NCBI GenBank assembly: GCA_947387575.1
Contig: CANDOC010000009.1
Location: 124,001-188,000 of the forward strand
From: Spongorhabdus nitratireducens
GTDB lineage: Bacteria; Pseudomonadota; Gammaproteobacteria; Pseudomonadales; Endozoicomonadaceae
DNA length: 64,000 nucleotides
Direction: 5' to 3'
Below are positions 30,600 through 38,679 of this stretch, piece after piece. The notes beneath the pieces were generated by a model. It worked only from the letters and a program-made list of their open reading frames with translations. It made no database searches and was not told the origin of the DNA. Position numbers and translations under genes: made by a program. Positions within the stretch are counted from its first letter, which is position 1. Each line of letters opens with the position of its first letter.

Positions 30600-30675
30600 G
30601 GGTCGTTAGCTCAGTTGGTAGAGCAGTTGGCTTTTAACCAATTGGTCGTAGGTTCGAATCCTACACGACCCACCA
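30600..30675 (+). tRNA. tRNA-Lys(TTT), copy 3
   Basis: Identical to copies 1 and 2; last tRNA of the array, just before the terminator. Confidence 0.97.
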
Positions 30676-30680
30676 CATTT

Positions 30681-30720
30681 AAAAGCGCTGATTCGAAAGA
30701 GTCAGCGCTTTTTTCGTTTT
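30681..30720 (+). terminator. Intrinsic terminator of the tRNA array
   Basis: AAAAGCGCTGA pairs with TCAGCGCTTTT, followed by TTCGTTTT; it ends the transcript shortly after the last CCA. Confidence 0.9.
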
Positions 30721-30760
30721 ATCATCTTGTTACTTCTTCTTGTCTGGTTCTGTGTGGTTT

Positions 30761-30943
30761 TCAGTTGACCACCAGATAACCAATAAAACGGCTAAGTGCG
30801 CCTAATATCACAATAATAACAATCAGCCAGAGCAGCAGTTTGCCCGGCCTGAATGGTTTGCGCTCTGTCTCATTGATTCCCTGTTGCAGAAACTTGTCGA
30901 CTTTTTGTTGATCCTTTTCACTGAGTCGGGAATGTGTTGTCAC
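30761..30943 (-). CDS. DUF3094 family small membrane protein
   Basis: 60 residues, GTG start. A charged N-terminal helix containing RLSEKDQQKVDKFL and the ERKPFRP motif is followed by one C-terminal membrane helix (about 35-58). This pattern matches the DUF3094 family found in Pseudomonas and relatives; no function is known. It stands alone between the tRNA array and the thiolase gene. Confidence 0.75.
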   Translation of the reverse strand: MTTHSRLSEKDQQKVDKFLQQGINETERKPFRPGKLLLWLIVIIVILGALSRFIGYLVVN

Positions 30944-31036
30944 TGTCTTTAATCTCGCGGTTGATAATCGGGCCGGTGAGAAAGCCTGACCGGAGAAATC
31001 CTGTCTTCCGGTCAGGTAAGGCAGTTAATCTGCTGT

Positions 31037-32218
31037 TTAATCGATCAGTTCGACTGCCACAGCAGTTGCTTCACCACCACCAATACACAGCGATGCAACG
31101 CCGCGCTTTTTACCCTGGTTCTTCAGGGCATGAATCAGTGTCACAATAACCCGGGATCCGGTAGATCCAATCGGATGGCCCTGGGCACATGCTCCACCAT
31201 AGACATTGACCTTGTCGTGCGGCAGGTTGTGGGCCTTCATCGCCAGCATGGTGACCATCGCAAAGGCTTCGTTGATTTCAAACAGATCAACATCCTCAGC
31301 CTTCCAGCCGGTTTTATTGAACAGGTTTTCCATCGCACCAACCGGAGCAAGGGTAAACTCGGACGGATGCTGGGATTGGGTAGCATGGCCGACGATACGG
31401 GCCAGAGGCTGCAGGCCACGCTTCTGTGCTTCGCTTTCAGTCATCATTACCAGCGCAGAAGAGCCATCGGAAATCGAGCTGGCGTTTGCTGCAGTGACGG
31501 TACCGTCCTTTTTGAAAGCCGGGCGCAGGGACGGGATCTTTTCAATGTTGGCATTGAAAGGCTGCTCATCGTCTTCAACCACCGTTTCCCCCTTACGGGT
31601 GCGAACGGTAACCGGAGCCGTTTCAGCCTTCAGGGCTCCAGCTTCAACCGCAGCCTGGGCTCGACGCAGGGACTCAATCGCAAATGCATCCATATCTTCC
31701 CGGGTGATATTGTTATCATCTGCAGTGTCCTGGGCAAAAGAACCCATGAGGCGACCGGTTTCGGCATCTTCCAGACCGTCCATAAACATATGGTCCTTGA
31801 CCTCGCCATGTCCCATACGCAGACCGGCACGGGCTTTGCCCAGCAGGTAAGGCGCATTGGACATGCTTTCCATACCACCGGCTACCATCACCTTGTTGGT
31901 TCCGGCTTTCAACAGGTCGTGAGCCAGCATTACGGCTTTCATGCCGGAACCGCAGAGCTTGTTGATGGTGGTACATCCGGTAGCAGTAGGAAGGCCGGCT
32001 TTCAGTGCAGCCTGGCGGGCAGGACCCTGCTTGAGTCCGGCAGGGAGTACGCAGCCCATGATCACTTCTTCTACATCAGCTGCAGTAATTCCGGCGCGCT
32101 CAACCGCCGCTTTGATCGATACTGCACCCAGCTCCGGAGCAGTCAGACTGGCAAGTGAGCCCTGGAAACCGCCCATCGGGGTGCGGGCACCGGCTACGAT
32201 CACAATGCTGTCAGTCAT
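31037..32218 (-). CDS. Acetyl-CoA C-acetyltransferase (thiolase)
   Basis: 393 residues from ATG 32218, which has AAGGAT upstream; an in-frame start 15 codons earlier lacks a site and does not match the family. Thiolase II motifs are complete: nucleophile cysteine in INKLCGSGMKAVM (about residue 89), NEAFA (about 318), GGACAQGHPIGSTG histidine (about 350) and the final CIGGGEATA cysteine (about 380). It condenses or cleaves acetoacetyl-CoA. It could serve fatty-acid degradation, ketone body or polyhydroxyalkanoate metabolism; no pathway partners lie alongside. Confidence 0.93.
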   Translation of the reverse strand: MTDSIVIVAGARTPMGGFQGSLASLTAPELGAVSIKAAVERAGITAADVEEVIMGCVLPAGLKQGPARQAALKAGLPTATGCTTINKLCGSGMKAVMLAHDLLKAGTNKVMVAGGMESMSNAPYLLGKARAGLRMGHGEVKDHMFMDGLEDAETGRLMGSFAQDTADDNNITREDMDAFAIESLRRAQAAVEAGALKAETAPVTVRTRKGETVVEDDEQPFNANIEKIPSLRPAFKKDGTVTAANASSISDGSSALVMMTESEAQKRGLQPLARIVGHATQSQHPSEFTLAPVGAMENLFNKTGWKAEDVDLFEINEAFAMVTMLAMKAHNLPHDKVNVYGGACAQGHPIGSTGSRVIVTLIHALKNQGKKRGVASLCIGGGEATAVAVELID

Positions 32219-32481
32219 TTTATTATCCTTATTTGATTGTGAATGCAGGCCTATTGTAATCATGCAGGCAATAATATGCTCAGTTTTATTTTGTCATGGG
32301 CTTTGATCCTTTGTGCTTTTGTCACTGTGCTAATCTCTGGAAGGTTTTATACTTCGCCTTCTGGCTGTATGAATAAGCTTTCCTGTTCTCGGGTGAAACA
32401 GGAGAGTCTTGATATTCTGTATTCAGAATTCAGTGTTCGAATGGTATGGCCGGATCAATGTTTTAATGGGGCCCAATCGTA

Positions 32482-32976
32482 ATGAAAAAAGAATTAACAA
32501 AGTTTATGGCTGGCGTTTGCCTGGTGGGCATGATGAGCCCAATGGCTTTTGCGGCACCGGCACAGGCACCTTCTTCACCGGTGATGTTTGAAAAAGAGAG
32601 TGATGAGGTTGAATATCGCGAGCATTTAATGGATCTGATTGGCAACTACACCGGTGCGATTGGTGCGGTAGTCAAGAAAAAGTTTCCCTATGAAACTGAT
32701 GAGCAGAAGAAAAAGGTAGAAGAAGTTACTGCTGCTATTGCTGCTCTGGCATCACAGGCGTCAATCGGATTTGAGCGTGAGCTCTCTGCCGGTACTAAAG
32801 CCAGCCCTGATATCTGGAAGAAAAAGCCGGAATTCATGCAGAAAATGAATGATATGGTGACTCAGGCCAGAAATCTTCATACTGCTGCCGGCACAGGAAA
32901 CTATGACAAGCTGAAAGCGGCTTTCGGTGACTATGCGGCAACCTGCAAAGCCTGTCACAAGGCTTTCAAAGAGTAA
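32482..32976 (+). CDS. Periplasmic class II cytochrome c (c'/c556 type)
   Basis: 164 residues: signal peptide (about 1-24, cleavage after AFA), a four-helix-bundle-like charged body and a C-terminal CKACH haem motif at 155-159, the position typical of cytochrome c' and c556. Role could be electron transfer or NO binding. It faces a cytochrome b561 gene tail to tail, 20 bases apart, a pairing that suggests a membrane-to-periplasm electron path. Confidence 0.88.
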   Translation: MKKELTKFMAGVCLVGMMSPMAFAAPAQAPSSPVMFEKESDEVEYREHLMDLIGNYTGAIGAVVKKKFPYETDEQKKKVEEVTAAIAALASQASIGFERELSAGTKASPDIWKKKPEFMQKMNDMVTQARNLHTAAGTGNYDKLKAAFGDYAATCKACHKAFKE

Positions 32977-32996
32977 CTGTCATACTCTATGGCGTA

Positions 32997-33650
32997 TCAC
33001 ATAAGGGGTACGCCATATCCAATCCCGGCTGCAACCAGTGCAGCGGTAACGATACAACTCAGAGCCTGCTTCCAGGATGCCTTGTGAAATGGCTGCATTG
33101 GCTCAGGTACCGAGCGTTTGCCTGACACCATGGCATGTAGAATATCCTGCCGTTTGATCACAACATAATAAGCTACAGCTGCAACATGCAGGCCGATAAA
33201 ACCGAGCAGAATATCAAACGATGCGCGGTGAATATCCGTTATCCAGTCGACCAGCCCCGAATCGATAAAACGCGACAATGGTCCTTCATATAAATAGCCA
33301 TCGCCGGCGAACAAGCCGCTGACCACCTGAACCATAAGCAGAGACAGCAGAGCTACTACACTCCAGCTTCCCATGGGGTTGTGTCCGGTATGGAAGGTTT
33401 TGGTGGTGAGATATTGTTTGAGGCTACGGGGGTGTAGTGGAAAATTGACAAACCGGGCATGGTGACTGCCAGTGATTCCCCATAACAGTCGGAAGATCAG
33501 CAAGCCCAGCATCACAAACCCCAGTGGAATGTGCCAGTCCATTTCCAGTTCTTTTCCGGTAAACCAGAGCCCGGCAAAAGTGGCTACCAGTAACCAGTGA
33601 AAAAGACGCAGAGGCAAGTCCCAGACATGGAGTTTGTGTTGCTTGTTCAT
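32997..33650 (-). CDS. Cytochrome b561-type membrane protein
   Basis: 217 residues with four to five membrane helices and haem-ligand histidines (FHWLL near 18, WHIPLG near 39, TDIHRASFD near 139, GLHVAAVAYY near 153), matching the Ni/Fe-hydrogenase cytochrome b-type family. Expected to pass electrons between the quinone pool and a periplasmic cytochrome, plausibly the neighbouring class II cytochrome c. Confidence 0.87.
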   Translation of the reverse strand: MNKQHKLHVWDLPLRLFHWLLVATFAGLWFTGKELEMDWHIPLGFVMLGLLIFRLLWGITGSHHARFVNFPLHPRSLKQYLTTKTFHTGHNPMGSWSVVALLSLLMVQVVSGLFAGDGYLYEGPLSRFIDSGLVDWITDIHRASFDILLGFIGLHVAAVAYYVVIKRQDILHAMVSGKRSVPEPMQPFHKASWKQALSCIVTAALVAAGIGYGVPLM

Positions 33651-33682
33651 AATAACTGCTGAAGCTTTATTGTTTTCAGTGA

Positions 33683-34684
33683 TTATACAATTTCATCGAG
33701 CTGCTTGCGCAGACTGGGTGGCAATTCATTGATAACCAGCTGACCGGAATCAGGATCATAGCTCAAAGTATCATCATCCAGCAGAGCGGCATCAAATGAC
33801 AGGCTGATACCCTTACCCCTGCCGCTGACTCGTACCATTTTCTGCAACTGTCGCTTTTCCGGTTGCATGGTTGTGGGCATATCATAGTCCCGCAGGTTAA
33901 CGAAGCGGGAGAAGTTATCGGGTTCTTCTTCACTTAAATGCGCCGAAAGGGATTCAATATCCACTTGTGCGCCGGCATCGGATTTTTCAAGGCAGTAGTC
34001 GTAAGCTTTCTGTTTGATAGCACTGGGCGCATCGCCGGTTTCACCTTCCTCGCAAAAAGCATCCAGCGCCTTCACCAGCTTTTGGCTGTCGTTGCGGGTG
34101 TCGCCGGTTTCCTCTGAACCAAGCAGTTCGCAGAAAACATCAGCAAGACGCTGACCCCGTCCGGGCTTGATCCAGGAAATATAACGGCTGCCCTGCACAT
34201 TGCCTTGCCATTCGGTCAAATTGATCCGTGTAGCCAGCAGGATTTTGCTCAGATCCATATATTCTGAATCCGTGATTTCCAGTTGGTCATTGACGGTAAT
34301 GCTGGTCGTACCCGGCAGCATGGCAATCAACAGATAGTGGGTCAGACCTGCCTTGTAATCAGCAAACAGCAGGTAGCCAGATTGCAGCGCTCCGGCTTTG
34401 TTAAAGCCTTCACATAACCCGCTGGCCAGTGCTGTTGAAAGTGCCAGCAGTGTTTGCTCGCCTTGCAGCATCAGATTCAGCGAGGCGGCAAAGCCGGATT
34501 CCGATTCAGGATTAAAGCGTCCGTGAGCTTTCGGAGTGCGGGAATTGTAGCGCTCCGTCAAGTCAGACAGCATGCTTTCAAGAGAAGGCGTGACGCTTAG
34601 CGGAGTATCACGCAGACGTAATTTAAGTGTGCCTGCGTTAGCGTCAATATTCAGTTCGTGCAGAATAATCGATTGAATGGCCAT
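33683..34684 (-). CDS. yejK: Nucleoid-associated protein YejK/NdpA
   Basis: 333 residues, close to the 335 of E. coli YejK, a nucleoid-associated protein of poorly known function. Family features: IILHELNID start, EYMDLSKI and INLTEWQGN (about 170-185), and the C-terminal RVSGRGKGISLSFDAALL with SLRKQLDEIV end. The start at 34684 (MAIQSI) fits the family; a start 12 codons further upstream does not. Confidence 0.93.
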   Translation of the reverse strand: MAIQSIILHELNIDANAGTLKLRLRDTPLSVTPSLESMLSDLTERYNSRTPKAHGRFNPESESGFAASLNLMLQGEQTLLALSTALASGLCEGFNKAGALQSGYLLFADYKAGLTHYLLIAMLPGTTSITVNDQLEITDSEYMDLSKILLATRINLTEWQGNVQGSRYISWIKPGRGQRLADVFCELLGSEETGDTRNDSQKLVKALDAFCEEGETGDAPSAIKQKAYDYCLEKSDAGAQVDIESLSAHLSEEEPDNFSRFVNLRDYDMPTTMQPEKRQLQKMVRVSGRGKGISLSFDAALLDDDTLSYDPDSGQLVINELPPSLRKQLDEIV

Positions 34685-34720
34685 GGCTTGGGAATTCCGT
34701 ATCAGCAGCGCAATGAACAA

Positions 34721-34764
34721 GAAAATGGATCACCTAATAGTAACAGAGCCTGTGATCCATTTTC
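34721..34764 (-). terminator. Long perfect hairpin downstream of PAP2 gene
   Basis: GAAAATGGATCAC (34721-34733) pairs perfectly with GTGATCCATTTTC (34752-34764), loop 18 bases. On the minus strand it follows the PAP2 stop and is followed by a partly T-rich stretch, so it is a likely terminator or mRNA 3' stabiliser. Confidence 0.6.
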
Positions 34765-34777
34765 ACAAAGATCATTC

Positions 34778-35803
34778 TTAAAACAGTTTTGACTGAACAG
34801 GCGACAGCCGTCCGTAAATACGGCGCCATAGTGTGGGCCAGATCCAGAACATCCACAGGGATGCTATGAGCCCCCTGATATAAAGTCCGCTGTAGTAGGG
34901 AATAACTTCTGTTGATGAAGGAATGAAATCAGCTCCGCCGTACCAGATAAGGGAAAGCCCTCCGAGCCCGATCAATGACATGCATAACTTGGGCATAATG
35001 CCTTCAACCGGATGAAACAGGCGCTGCTCCCAGAGCAGACTGGCGCCGGCGCAGAATCCGAACAGCATGGCCGCATCATTAACCGCAATATGAAGCCGGA
35101 AAGGGGCAATCGGAATGCCTCCCGGGTGGACGCTGCGGGCATTTTCGGCCCAGCCAGGATCCGGCAGGCTCCATTGATGAAACCACTGAACAGCAAGTGT
35201 TGTTGCTGGAATAATAAGGGATAACAGCCAGAACCAGGCAATTCTGCGTCCCTGGGGGCAGGACATAAACCAGCGAACGACGGGCTTTTCGAGGCATATC
35301 AGCAGTACCAGTATCGTCAACCCGATCGTCCAGCCTGACAATACCTGGTAGGGATAGTGCACCCCAAGATAGATTCGGGATAACCCGATCAGAAAAATGG
35401 CTATGCCCAGCAATACCCAGAGCCAGGGGCAGCGCAAAAGGGTCATAACCCGCCCCCAGACTACAACAGCCTGTTGGGAGTGGCCTGAAGGCATACCAAA
35501 TCCCTTTTCAACCGCTACCGCCCCGAAATCAGAAGATAAACTGAGATCAGGGTGAACCCAGTAGGGACGTGGCCCCTGAAAAACCTGTCGCAAGGTTTCA
35601 CAGATACCGCCACTGATAAACAGACCACAGGCAATGCGTAACCCGTGTGCGGGGTGAAAGCACCAATAGGTCAGCGCTATCAGCATGAAGTAACACTCGT
35701 CCGAACCAAGCAGGGTAATGTGATGCATCAGATCACCCCAGTCCGGGCGGCGTACCAGCTCAATCAGCTGCAAATTCCAGTCTTGCACCGGGCGCTCCTC
35801 CAC
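34778..35803 (-). CDS. PAP2 superfamily membrane phosphatase
   Basis: 341 residues, about eight membrane helices. Two of three PAP2 motifs are recognisable: motif 2 MPSGHS (about residue 102) and motif 3 SRIYLGVHYPYQ (about 144-155) with its histidine. Motif 1 has Arg instead of Lys seven residues before RP (RQVFQGPRP). The usual aspartate of motif 3 is Gln. Such proteins act on lipid phosphates (undecaprenyl diphosphate, phosphatidate); the substrate is not predictable here. Confidence 0.82.
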   Translation of the reverse strand: MEERPVQDWNLQLIELVRRPDWGDLMHHITLLGSDECYFMLIALTYWCFHPAHGLRIACGLFISGGICETLRQVFQGPRPYWVHPDLSLSSDFGAVAVEKGFGMPSGHSQQAVVVWGRVMTLLRCPWLWVLLGIAIFLIGLSRIYLGVHYPYQVLSGWTIGLTILVLLICLEKPVVRWFMSCPQGRRIAWFWLLSLIIPATTLAVQWFHQWSLPDPGWAENARSVHPGGIPIAPFRLHIAVNDAAMLFGFCAGASLLWEQRLFHPVEGIMPKLCMSLIGLGGLSLIWYGGADFIPSSTEVIPYYSGLYIRGLIASLWMFWIWPTLWRRIYGRLSPVQSKLF

Positions 35804-35904
35804 TCATGCCTGAGAAAAATTGAATCATCAAGGATAGTCAAGATTTGTACTCTTTGACCGCTACAAATAGAGGCGGGTAAAGGGATTCCAAGGAGCGGGC
35901 TCGG

Positions 35905-36717
35905 ATGGCAAAGCAGGGCGATGATAACAAGCGCTGGCGGATTACCAGGGTGGTTCAGAATGAGCCTGCCCGGCACTCAGTACGTGAAGGAAACCAGACA
36001 TCCGGTCGCAAGGGTTTTTCCCGTCGCTCTGATTCCTGGCTGCAGCAGTTATGGCGCAAACTGACTGGGCAGCAAAGCGAAGAAAATCCAAGACAGGTAA
36101 CGGTATTAAAAGAAACCCCGGTACGCTATCTGCGGGGACATATCCAGTCAGTAGAGCTGGGTATGGAGAAGCTGGCCGATGGTGAAAAGGTCTTGCAGCA
36201 GGGACTGGAGGCTGAAGCCAGAGAACTGTTTGCTGAAGCAATAAGAATGGATCGTGATACCCGGGTTCAGGCTCATCTGCTGGGCCTTGGCTGTCAATAT
36301 CAGAATACCCCCTCACAACAGGCATTAGCTGCCGCTATCTTTGAAACGCTGGCTACGCTTCATCTTCCGGGCTGCCTGGAGCGCTTTTCCGGACCAAGCG
36401 ATTCATTGGCAGCTGATGGTGAAAGAATGTTGGTCAGCCCCAAAGTGGCCGCTGAAGCCCGTTTCAGGCTGGGAGTGATGTATTTCAACAAAGGAGCCGA
36501 GAGCTATCCCAGAGCTCTGGGGCTGCTGGAAGCGGCAAAACCCCATGATGAACAGCTACGTGCCGAGCGTGATTATCTGCTGGCGATGATTAACCTGCAT
36601 CGGGCCGGTACTGAGCAGGACAAAGACAGCTTTATCAGTCGTGCCAGAAAGCTGCTCGACAGTGCTGCCCTTCATGGTTATACCCCGGCGCTGACCCAGC
36701 TGGAGTCCATGAGCTGA
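35905..36717 (+). CDS. Unrecognised protein with Sel1/TPR-like helical repeats
   Basis: 270 residues, ATG with AAGGAG nine bases upstream. Residues 1-65 are basic, polar and probably disordered; the rest is alpha-helical with TPR/Sel1-like units (EAEARELFAEAIRMD near 105-120, AAEARFRLGVMYFNKGAESYPRALGLLEAA near 181-210, ARKLLDSAALHGYTPAL near 250). No signal peptide or membrane helix is apparent, so probably cytoplasmic and protein-binding. It sits alone between a divergent PAP2 gene and def. No function is claimed. Confidence 0.7.
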   Translation: MAKQGDDNKRWRITRVVQNEPARHSVREGNQTSGRKGFSRRSDSWLQQLWRKLTGQQSEENPRQVTVLKETPVRYLRGHIQSVELGMEKLADGEKVLQQGLEAEARELFAEAIRMDRDTRVQAHLLGLGCQYQNTPSQQALAAAIFETLATLHLPGCLERFSGPSDSLAADGERMLVSPKVAAEARFRLGVMYFNKGAESYPRALGLLEAAKPHDEQLRAERDYLLAMINLHRAGTEQDKDSFISRARKLLDSAALHGYTPALTQLESMS

Positions 36718-36823
36718 ATCCCGCTATCGCATCAGGGATGCTATGCTGGTGCGATACTGTTTTATTAACTTCATTTATAAGAACGATTTCAAAGGCTTCA
36801 CTTCCACAGGTATATAATCTGCA

Positions 36824-37339
36824 ATGGCGGTTCTTGAGATTGTAATGGATCCCGCCCCGGTACTACGCCAGGGCACACAGCCAGTCACTGAATTTGATGA
36901 TGCGCTGCAACAGCTGATCGATGACATGCTGGAAACCATGTATGCAGTCAATGGTGTGGGCCTGGCAGCGCCCCAGATTGGCAATACCCTTCGCTTGGCA
37001 GTCATGGATGTATCCATGGAGCGGAATGAGCCTGTGGTGCTGGTTAATCCCGAAGTTGTTGAAAGCAGGGGACGGCAGCTCATGGCCGCAGGCTGTCTGT
37101 CGGTACCGGGTGCTTATGACAAGGTCGAGCGTGCTGAATGGGTAAAGGTGAAAGCTCAGGATCGTCATGGCAACTGGTTTGAGATCGAGGGTGAGGGGTT
37201 AAGATCGGAGTGCCTGCAGCATGAAATAGATCACCTGGATGGCACTTTGTTTCTTGATCATCTGTCTCCCCTAAAGCAGCGCCGCCTGCGCGAAAAAATG
37301 AAAAAGACATTGAAAGCACGCAAGCGCAGGAAGAGTTAA
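36824..37339 (+). CDS. def: Peptide deformylase
   Basis: Iron/zinc hydrolase removing the formyl group from new N-termini. 171 residues: motif 1 GVGLAAPQ (44-51), motif 2 GCLS with Cys91, motif 3 HEIDH (133-137). The glutamate normally before GCLS (EGCLS) is Ala here. A basic C-terminal tail (RRLREKMKKTLKARKRRKS) may bind ribosomes. It is not beside fmt, unlike the common def-fmt pair, so it may be a second deformylase. A TATAAT only five bases before the ATG hints at a very short or absent leader. Confidence 0.93.
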   Translation: MAVLEIVMDPAPVLRQGTQPVTEFDDALQQLIDDMLETMYAVNGVGLAAPQIGNTLRLAVMDVSMERNEPVVLVNPEVVESRGRQLMAAGCLSVPGAYDKVERAEWVKVKAQDRHGNWFEIEGEGLRSECLQHEIDHLDGTLFLDHLSPLKQRRLREKMKKTLKARKRRKS

Positions 37340-37350
37340 GACATCAGCTT

Positions 37351-38169
37351 TTAACCTCCTGTGTCCAGCTGAAACACCTGCTTTGCATTCTTACTGGTTG
37401 CTGTAGCAATCTCTTCCGCTGTCTCTTTTCTTAATTCTGTAAGTGCTTCCAGTATCAAGGGAAGTCTTTCCGGCGTGTTGCGCAGCCCCTGAAAGCCACT
37501 CAAAGGCATATCCGGTGCATCGGTTTCCAGTACGATACTGTCCAGTGGCAAAGAGGCTGCAAGTTGTCGTGTTTTTTTGGCGCGACTGTAGGTAATACCA
37601 CCGCCAAACCCCAGTCTGAACCCCAACTCAATATATTGCCTTGCCTGTTGTTCACTGCCTGAAAAGGCATGAATAATGCCGCCCGCACCAGGCTTTTTTG
37701 TACGCAGTACTTTAAGAATCTGGTCGTGTGATTTGCGGGAATGGAGGATCAGGGGCAACTTATGCTTGATGGCAAGCTCTACCTGTGCTTCAAACAATAT
37801 CTGTTGTTGTGAAGAGCAGGGCATATCGTGCCAGAAATCAAGTCCAGCTTCCCCTACAGCAACAATAAAGGGCTTTCGCCGGGTCAGTAGTTGATCAAGG
37901 TGTTCAATGTCTATTGCCGAATGATCGGCAACAAACCAGGGATGAATACCCAGTGCACCATACAAGGCCGGAGTTGTGGCTGAACTCTGACTGGCATGTC
38001 TCTGCAGCAACTGATCCAGGTCGTCCCAGGAACCCCGGGAGACGGCCGGAATAACAATCGATTTAACACCGACGAGTTGGCAGTTCTCCAATACTTGCTG
38101 GCGATCATTATCAAAAGCATCAAAATCAAGGTGGCAATGTGTATCACATAAATCAAATAGTGATTTCAT
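37351..38169 (-). CDS. yjjV: TatD-family metal-dependent hydrolase (YjjV-like)
   Basis: 272 residues from ATG 38169 (an in-frame ATG at 38190 would add seven). TatD motifs: DTHCHLDFD at the start, GEAGLDF near 104, LILHSRKSHD near 143, HAFSGS near 165, and LETDAPDMPLSGFQG near 211. The last matches the YjjV branch more closely than TatD itself. Proposed DNase or phosphoesterase acting in the cytoplasm. No clear ribosome-binding site distinguishes the two starts. Confidence 0.88.
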   Translation of the reverse strand: MKSLFDLCDTHCHLDFDAFDNDRQQVLENCQLVGVKSIVIPAVSRGSWDDLDQLLQRHASQSSATTPALYGALGIHPWFVADHSAIDIEHLDQLLTRRKPFIVAVGEAGLDFWHDMPCSSQQQILFEAQVELAIKHKLPLILHSRKSHDQILKVLRTKKPGAGGIIHAFSGSEQQARQYIELGFRLGFGGGITYSRAKKTRQLAASLPLDSIVLETDAPDMPLSGFQGLRNTPERLPLILEALTELRKETAEEIATATSKNAKQVFQLDTGG

Positions 38170-38679
38170 GAATTTATTTTTAATAGGCATATAGGGTCAG
38201 ACATATAGCCATTAATGCCTTATTTTATAAAAAAGTACAATTTTTACAGAACAGTTATTTTTGCTGCATTTGTCATATTATCAGTAAAATATTTTCATGT
38301 TATTGCTTGGGTGTGCTGCTGTTATAGATATGAATTTTAAAAGCGCAGGATAAATAAATGTTTATTTTTTAAATAAATTTTAATAAGTGTCACTTAATTA
38401 AAATTTAATCAAATTGATTTAATAAGTAGTCTTCGCAGGAAATTGATTGCAGGCAATATTTTAAATTCTTTAATTAATTAAGCGCTCAATTTAGATTCGA
38501 AAATTGTTTTAGATCAATACTCGCCGCACAGTTCAGGCGCACTATTGCCGCCGAGCTAAACGACAAGGTCAACAACATTGTTGGCAATAGAGTCAAGTGG
38601 GTGAACGCGCAGATCACCGGGTGTGTTACGGGTTATTGCGCGATCTGGTAATAGCTGAGTAGCAAATCGGTAAGTAATA
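38170..38679 (+). promoter_or_regulatory. AT-rich regulatory region upstream of glycine reductase locus
   Basis: About 500 bases without a gene, very AT-rich up to about 38510. It holds an FNR-like box (38504-38517), a small palindrome CAACAA-CA-TTGTTG (38570-38583) and a leader inverted repeat CAGATC/GATCTG (38610-38615 / 38642-38647). It divides the divergent yjjV and trxB genes. Confidence 0.5.
38504..38517 (+). promoter_or_regulatory. FNR/ANR-like box before trxB-trxA-grd
   Basis: TTGTTTTAGATCAA matches the FNR consensus TTGAT-N4-ATCAA at nine of ten positions. If transcription starts near 38552 (weak -10-like CACTAT at 38540-38545), the box is centred near -41, the usual activating position. 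It fits an anaerobic pathway but is called by eye only. Confidence 0.4.

Larger units (their letters stand above)
29979..30675 (+). repeat. Tandem triplication of a tRNA-Asn/tRNA-Lys unit (235-bp period)
   Basis: Three direct repeats of Asn-spacer-Lys-short spacer. Spacers of units 1 and 3 are the same; unit 2 differs from them at three positions visible in the Asn-Lys spacer (30316, 30334 and 30343). This shows a recent amplification. Confidence 0.95.

Noticed and set aside
29979-30675. CRISPR array
   Set aside because: The repeats are 235 bases long and contain whole tRNA genes; there are no short repeats with unique spacers and no cas genes.
32243-32481. Small genes between thiolase and cytochrome c
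   Set aside because: Overlapping frames without ribosome-binding sites; the region more likely holds the two divergent promoters.
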